Below, in pieces: positions 62,344 to 64,000 of a stretch of DNA of 64,000 nucleotides. Under the pieces are notes generated by a model. It saw only the letters and a list, made by a program, of their open reading frames with translations, did not search any database and was not told the DNA's origin. Position 1 is the stretch's first letter. Every line of letters begins with the position of its first letter. The stretch covers positions 1 to 64,000 of the forward strand of contig CANLNQ010000035.1 in assembly GCA_947492525.1 (NCBI GenBank). The letters run 5' to 3'. Source of the DNA: an uncultured Granulosicoccus sp. (lineage in GTDB: Bacteria; Pseudomonadota; Gammaproteobacteria; Granulosicoccales; Granulosicoccaceae). The translations under genes were made by a program, and so were the position numbers.

Positions 62344-62692
62344 TCGCTGGAACGCCGAGCACGTGTTTCTGTATCGTGATCCGGTGGATATGCGCAAGGG
62401 GGCGGCAGGGCTGTCCGCACTGGTTAGCCTGGAGCTGGGTCGCAACCCGGCGGATAACAGCCTCTACGTCTTCACTAATCGATCGCGTAACAAGATAAAG
62501 CTTCTGGTCTGGCACCGCAATGGCTATTGGGTGCTCTACAAGTCACTGGAGAAACAACGCTTTCATTGGCCTGACTGGTTCGATGGAGACTGCATCACGC
62601 TGGATCATCAACAGCTGGACCAGTTGATTGACGGCTACAATCTCAACGGCATGAGGCCGCATAAAAAGGTTGCTTTTGCACATACTTTCTAG
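62333..62692 (+). CDS. tnpB: IS66 TnpB (Orf2-like) protein
   Basis: The chosen start is TTG 62333, overlapping the end of tnpA, which gives 119 residues, the usual size of TnpB. The sequence has the hallmark VFLYRDPVDMRKGAAGLSAL, VFTNRSRNKIKLLVWHRNGY and LEKQRFHWPDW. A longer frame from ATG 62237 would overlap tnpA by more than 100 bases with residues foreign to the family. Confidence 0.88.
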   Translation: MDASRWNAEHVFLYRDPVDMRKGAAGLSALVSLELGRNPADNSLYVFTNRSRNKIKLLVWHRNGYWVLYKSLEKQRFHWPDWFDGDCITLDHQQLDQLIDGYNLNGMRPHKKVAFAHTF

Positions 62693-62708
62693 AGATTCTG
62701 TTCGGACA

Positions 62709-64000
62709 ATGAGTGCCACGCTTGATATAATACGGACCATGCCCGAGCCCTCCGACACTCTGCCTTCAACCGTTGCTGAACTTCAGCAATTGTTGATCGA
62801 GAAGCTTGCGATCATCGAGCGGCAAGAGAAGACAATCGCCTCCACGGAGTCACTGAACAAGGCGCTTCAAGAAAAACTTCGGCTACTCAATCAAAAGCAC
62901 TTCGCCAAGAGCTCTGAGAAGAACCCGGGACAGGCCGAGCTGCAGTTTCTCAATGAGGCCGAGATGCTGCACTCGCAGGAAAGTCGCAATGAGCTGGAGT
63001 CGGATGAGGAAGAGCCAGACATCATCGTCCCCGCTCATAAGCGCAAGCGGGCAAAGAAACGGGAATTACCTGCTGATCTTCCACGTTGTGATGTCTTTCA
63101 TGATCTGAGTGATGAGCAGAAGCAGTGCGCGTGTGGCAAGACGATGTCGGCCATCGGCGAAGAGACTCTGGAGCAGTTGGCGATTGTGCCCCAGCAGTTT
63201 TACGTGATCGTGCATCACAAGCTCAAATATGCCTGTACGTGCAAGAGCTGTATGCGTACGGCCACGATGCCGCTGCAGCCGATTCCCGGCAGTCAGGCCA
63301 GCCCCCAGATTCTCTCTCACGTCATGACGTCGAAGTTCCATGACGGGCTTCCCCTGTACCGACAGGAGAAGATGGCCAAACGGGAGGGGCTGGATCTGGA
63401 CAGATCCAAGCTGGCACGCTGGACGATTGAAGGCGGCAAGCTGTTCCAGCCGATCTGGAACTGCCTGCAGGACAGCTTTTACAGCTACGACATCGCGCAG
63501 ACCGATGAAACTGGCATTCAGGTGCTCAAGGAACACGGCCGAAAGCCGGAGAACAAAAGCTACCTGTGGATACGGCGTGGCGGAGCGCCGGACAAACCGG
63601 TGGTGCTGGTCGATTACTCACCGTCACGCGCGGGCGATGTAGCTACAGGCTTGCTGGAGCACTTCAAGGGCTACCTGGTGGTGGATGGCTACAGCGGGTA
63701 CAACCAGGTGGTAGGCCAGAACGGCCTGCTGCCGGCCTATTGCAATGACCATGCGCGTAGGAAATTTGTGGACGTGGTGAAGAGCCTGAGCAAGGGCTTG
63801 AGTGAGGAGGCCCTGAAAGGGGCCAAGGACTGGATTGCCAGCCGAGCCATCGAGGTCTACAAATCGCTGTATCGCGTCGAGGCAAAGATCAAGCACCTGT
63901 CGCCCAGGGAAAAATATGCCCAGCGCCAGCGTCTGGCTGTGCCGTTATGGGAGACGTTCATGATGTGGGCCAATCGCATGCAGGTGGAAGGTGTGGCTCA
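62709..64000 (+). CDS. tnpC: IS66 transposase TnpC, C-terminus beyond the window
   Basis: The frame from ATG 62709 (or 62739) is open to the window end, giving 430 codons so far. It has an N-terminal leucine-zipper-like segment, a basic stretch (AHKRKRAKKRE), a zinc-finger region (CACGKTM, YACTCKSC) and the start of the DDE core. The first two aspartates are near 266 (TDETGIQVL) and 326 (VDGYSGYN). The third acidic residue and stop lie outside. It is homologous to, but clearly diverged from, the truncated copy at 4967. Confidence 0.9.
   Translation, partial: MSATLDIIRTMPEPSDTLPSTVAELQQLLIEKLAIIERQEKTIASTESLNKALQEKLRLLNQKHFAKSSEKNPGQAELQFLNEAEMLHSQESRNELESDEEEPDIIVPAHKRKRAKKRELPADLPRCDVFHDLSDEQKQCACGKTMSAIGEETLEQLAIVPQQFYVIVHHKLKYACTCKSCMRTATMPLQPIPGSQASPQILSHVMTSKFHDGLPLYRQEKMAKREGLDLDRSKLARWTIEGGKLFQPIWNCLQDSFYSYDIAQTDETGIQVLKEHGRKPENKSYLWIRRGGAPDKPVVLVDYSPSRAGDVATGLLEHFKGYLVVDGYSGYNQVVGQNGLLPAYCNDHARRKFVDVVKSLSKGLSEEALKGAKDWIASRAIEVYKSLYRVEAKIKHLSPREKYAQRQRLAVPLWETFMMWANRMQVEGVA

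Larger units (their letters stand above)
61933..64000 (+). mobile_element. IS66-family element, right side beyond the window
   Basis: The left end starts GTAAGCGC at 61933, three bases after the copS stop. tnpA, tnpB and tnpC are in the standard order, with tnpB overlapping tnpA. The element is apparently intact as far as the window shows and is a different lineage from the IS66 remnant at 4954. Confidence 0.85.

Noticed and set aside
1-64000. CRISPR array
   Set aside because: No set of regularly spaced identical repeats with unique spacers is seen anywhere in the window.

Overview
The window looks like an accessory island from a Gram-negative proteobacterium, most likely a gammaproteobacterium. 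The evidence is Tat-exported multicopper oxidases, a complete CusCBA-type tripartite efflux system, periplasmic and lipoprotein cupredoxins, and IS66, IS1634, IS6 and Tn552/Tn5053-like elements. G+C is moderate. No rRNA, tRNA or core housekeeping gene is visible, so the genus cannot be fixed.

Region 1 (1-3004) is a piece of an integron cassette array. Three attC-like sites (78-156, 1136-1232, 2621-2721) flank two orphan cassettes: a membrane protein, and a membrane-anchored coiled-coil protein with a C-terminal H-type-lectin-like domain. The outer core box of each cassette's own attC is the exact reverse complement of the box at the start of that cassette, as cassette circularisation predicts. 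The first attC is interrupted by the 3' end (domains V and VI) of a group II intron.

Region 2 (3005-16200) is a mobile-element graveyard with cargo. An IS1634-family element truncates an IS66 element. A tight four-gene operon of unknown pathway follows (FAD oxidoreductase, left-handed beta-helix protein, aldo/keto reductase, EamA-type transporter), then a lone BsuBI/PstI-type restriction endonuclease and a serine recombinase with an unusual tail. A complete Tn552/Tn5053-like transposon (12316-15419) carries 49-bp terminal inverted repeats and a perfect 6-bp target duplication. A second group II intron relic (15937-16010) abuts a broken multicopper oxidase fragment.

Region 3 (16300-33260) holds the first metal-resistance block. 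It contains Cys-rich exported proteins, a decapitated CueR-like gene beside an intact CueR-type promoter, a Tat multicopper oxidase, a DUF411 copper protein, two thioredoxin-like proteins, CcdA and SCO1. A zinc/cadmium block follows: two CDF transporters, a ZIP transporter, DsbA/DsbB and a ZntA-type ATPase, divergent from a MerR-type regulator across a classic 19-bp-spacer operator.

Region 4 (33260-50200) is the second copper block. It has relics of IS6 and DUF1016, a CueR-type promoter, a YHS-domain copper ATPase, three cytochromes c, a second DUF411 protein, CusC/CusB/CusA, a CusF-like protein, a miniaturised multicopper oxidase and a membrane-bound class III nucleotide cyclase. It ends in more DUF1016 and IS3 relics.

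Region 5 (50200-61930) is the third copper block: CusF, a cupredoxin, a multicopper oxidase, a TolC-like lipoprotein and a protein with a duplicated motif on the minus strand. A cupredoxin lipoprotein, two paralogous periplasmic proteins, a second copper ATPase and a CopR/CopS two-component system follow. Several promoters here share an 11-bp direct repeat of ATTAC that could be CopR boxes. A second IS66 element (61933 to the window end) closes the island.

Together the genes would oxidise Cu(I), bind copper in the periplasm, pump it out of the cytoplasm (P-type ATPases) and out of the cell (Cus system), while a separate ZntR-like circuit handles divalent zinc or cadmium. Many duplicated and broken copies suggest stepwise assembly by insertion and deletion.
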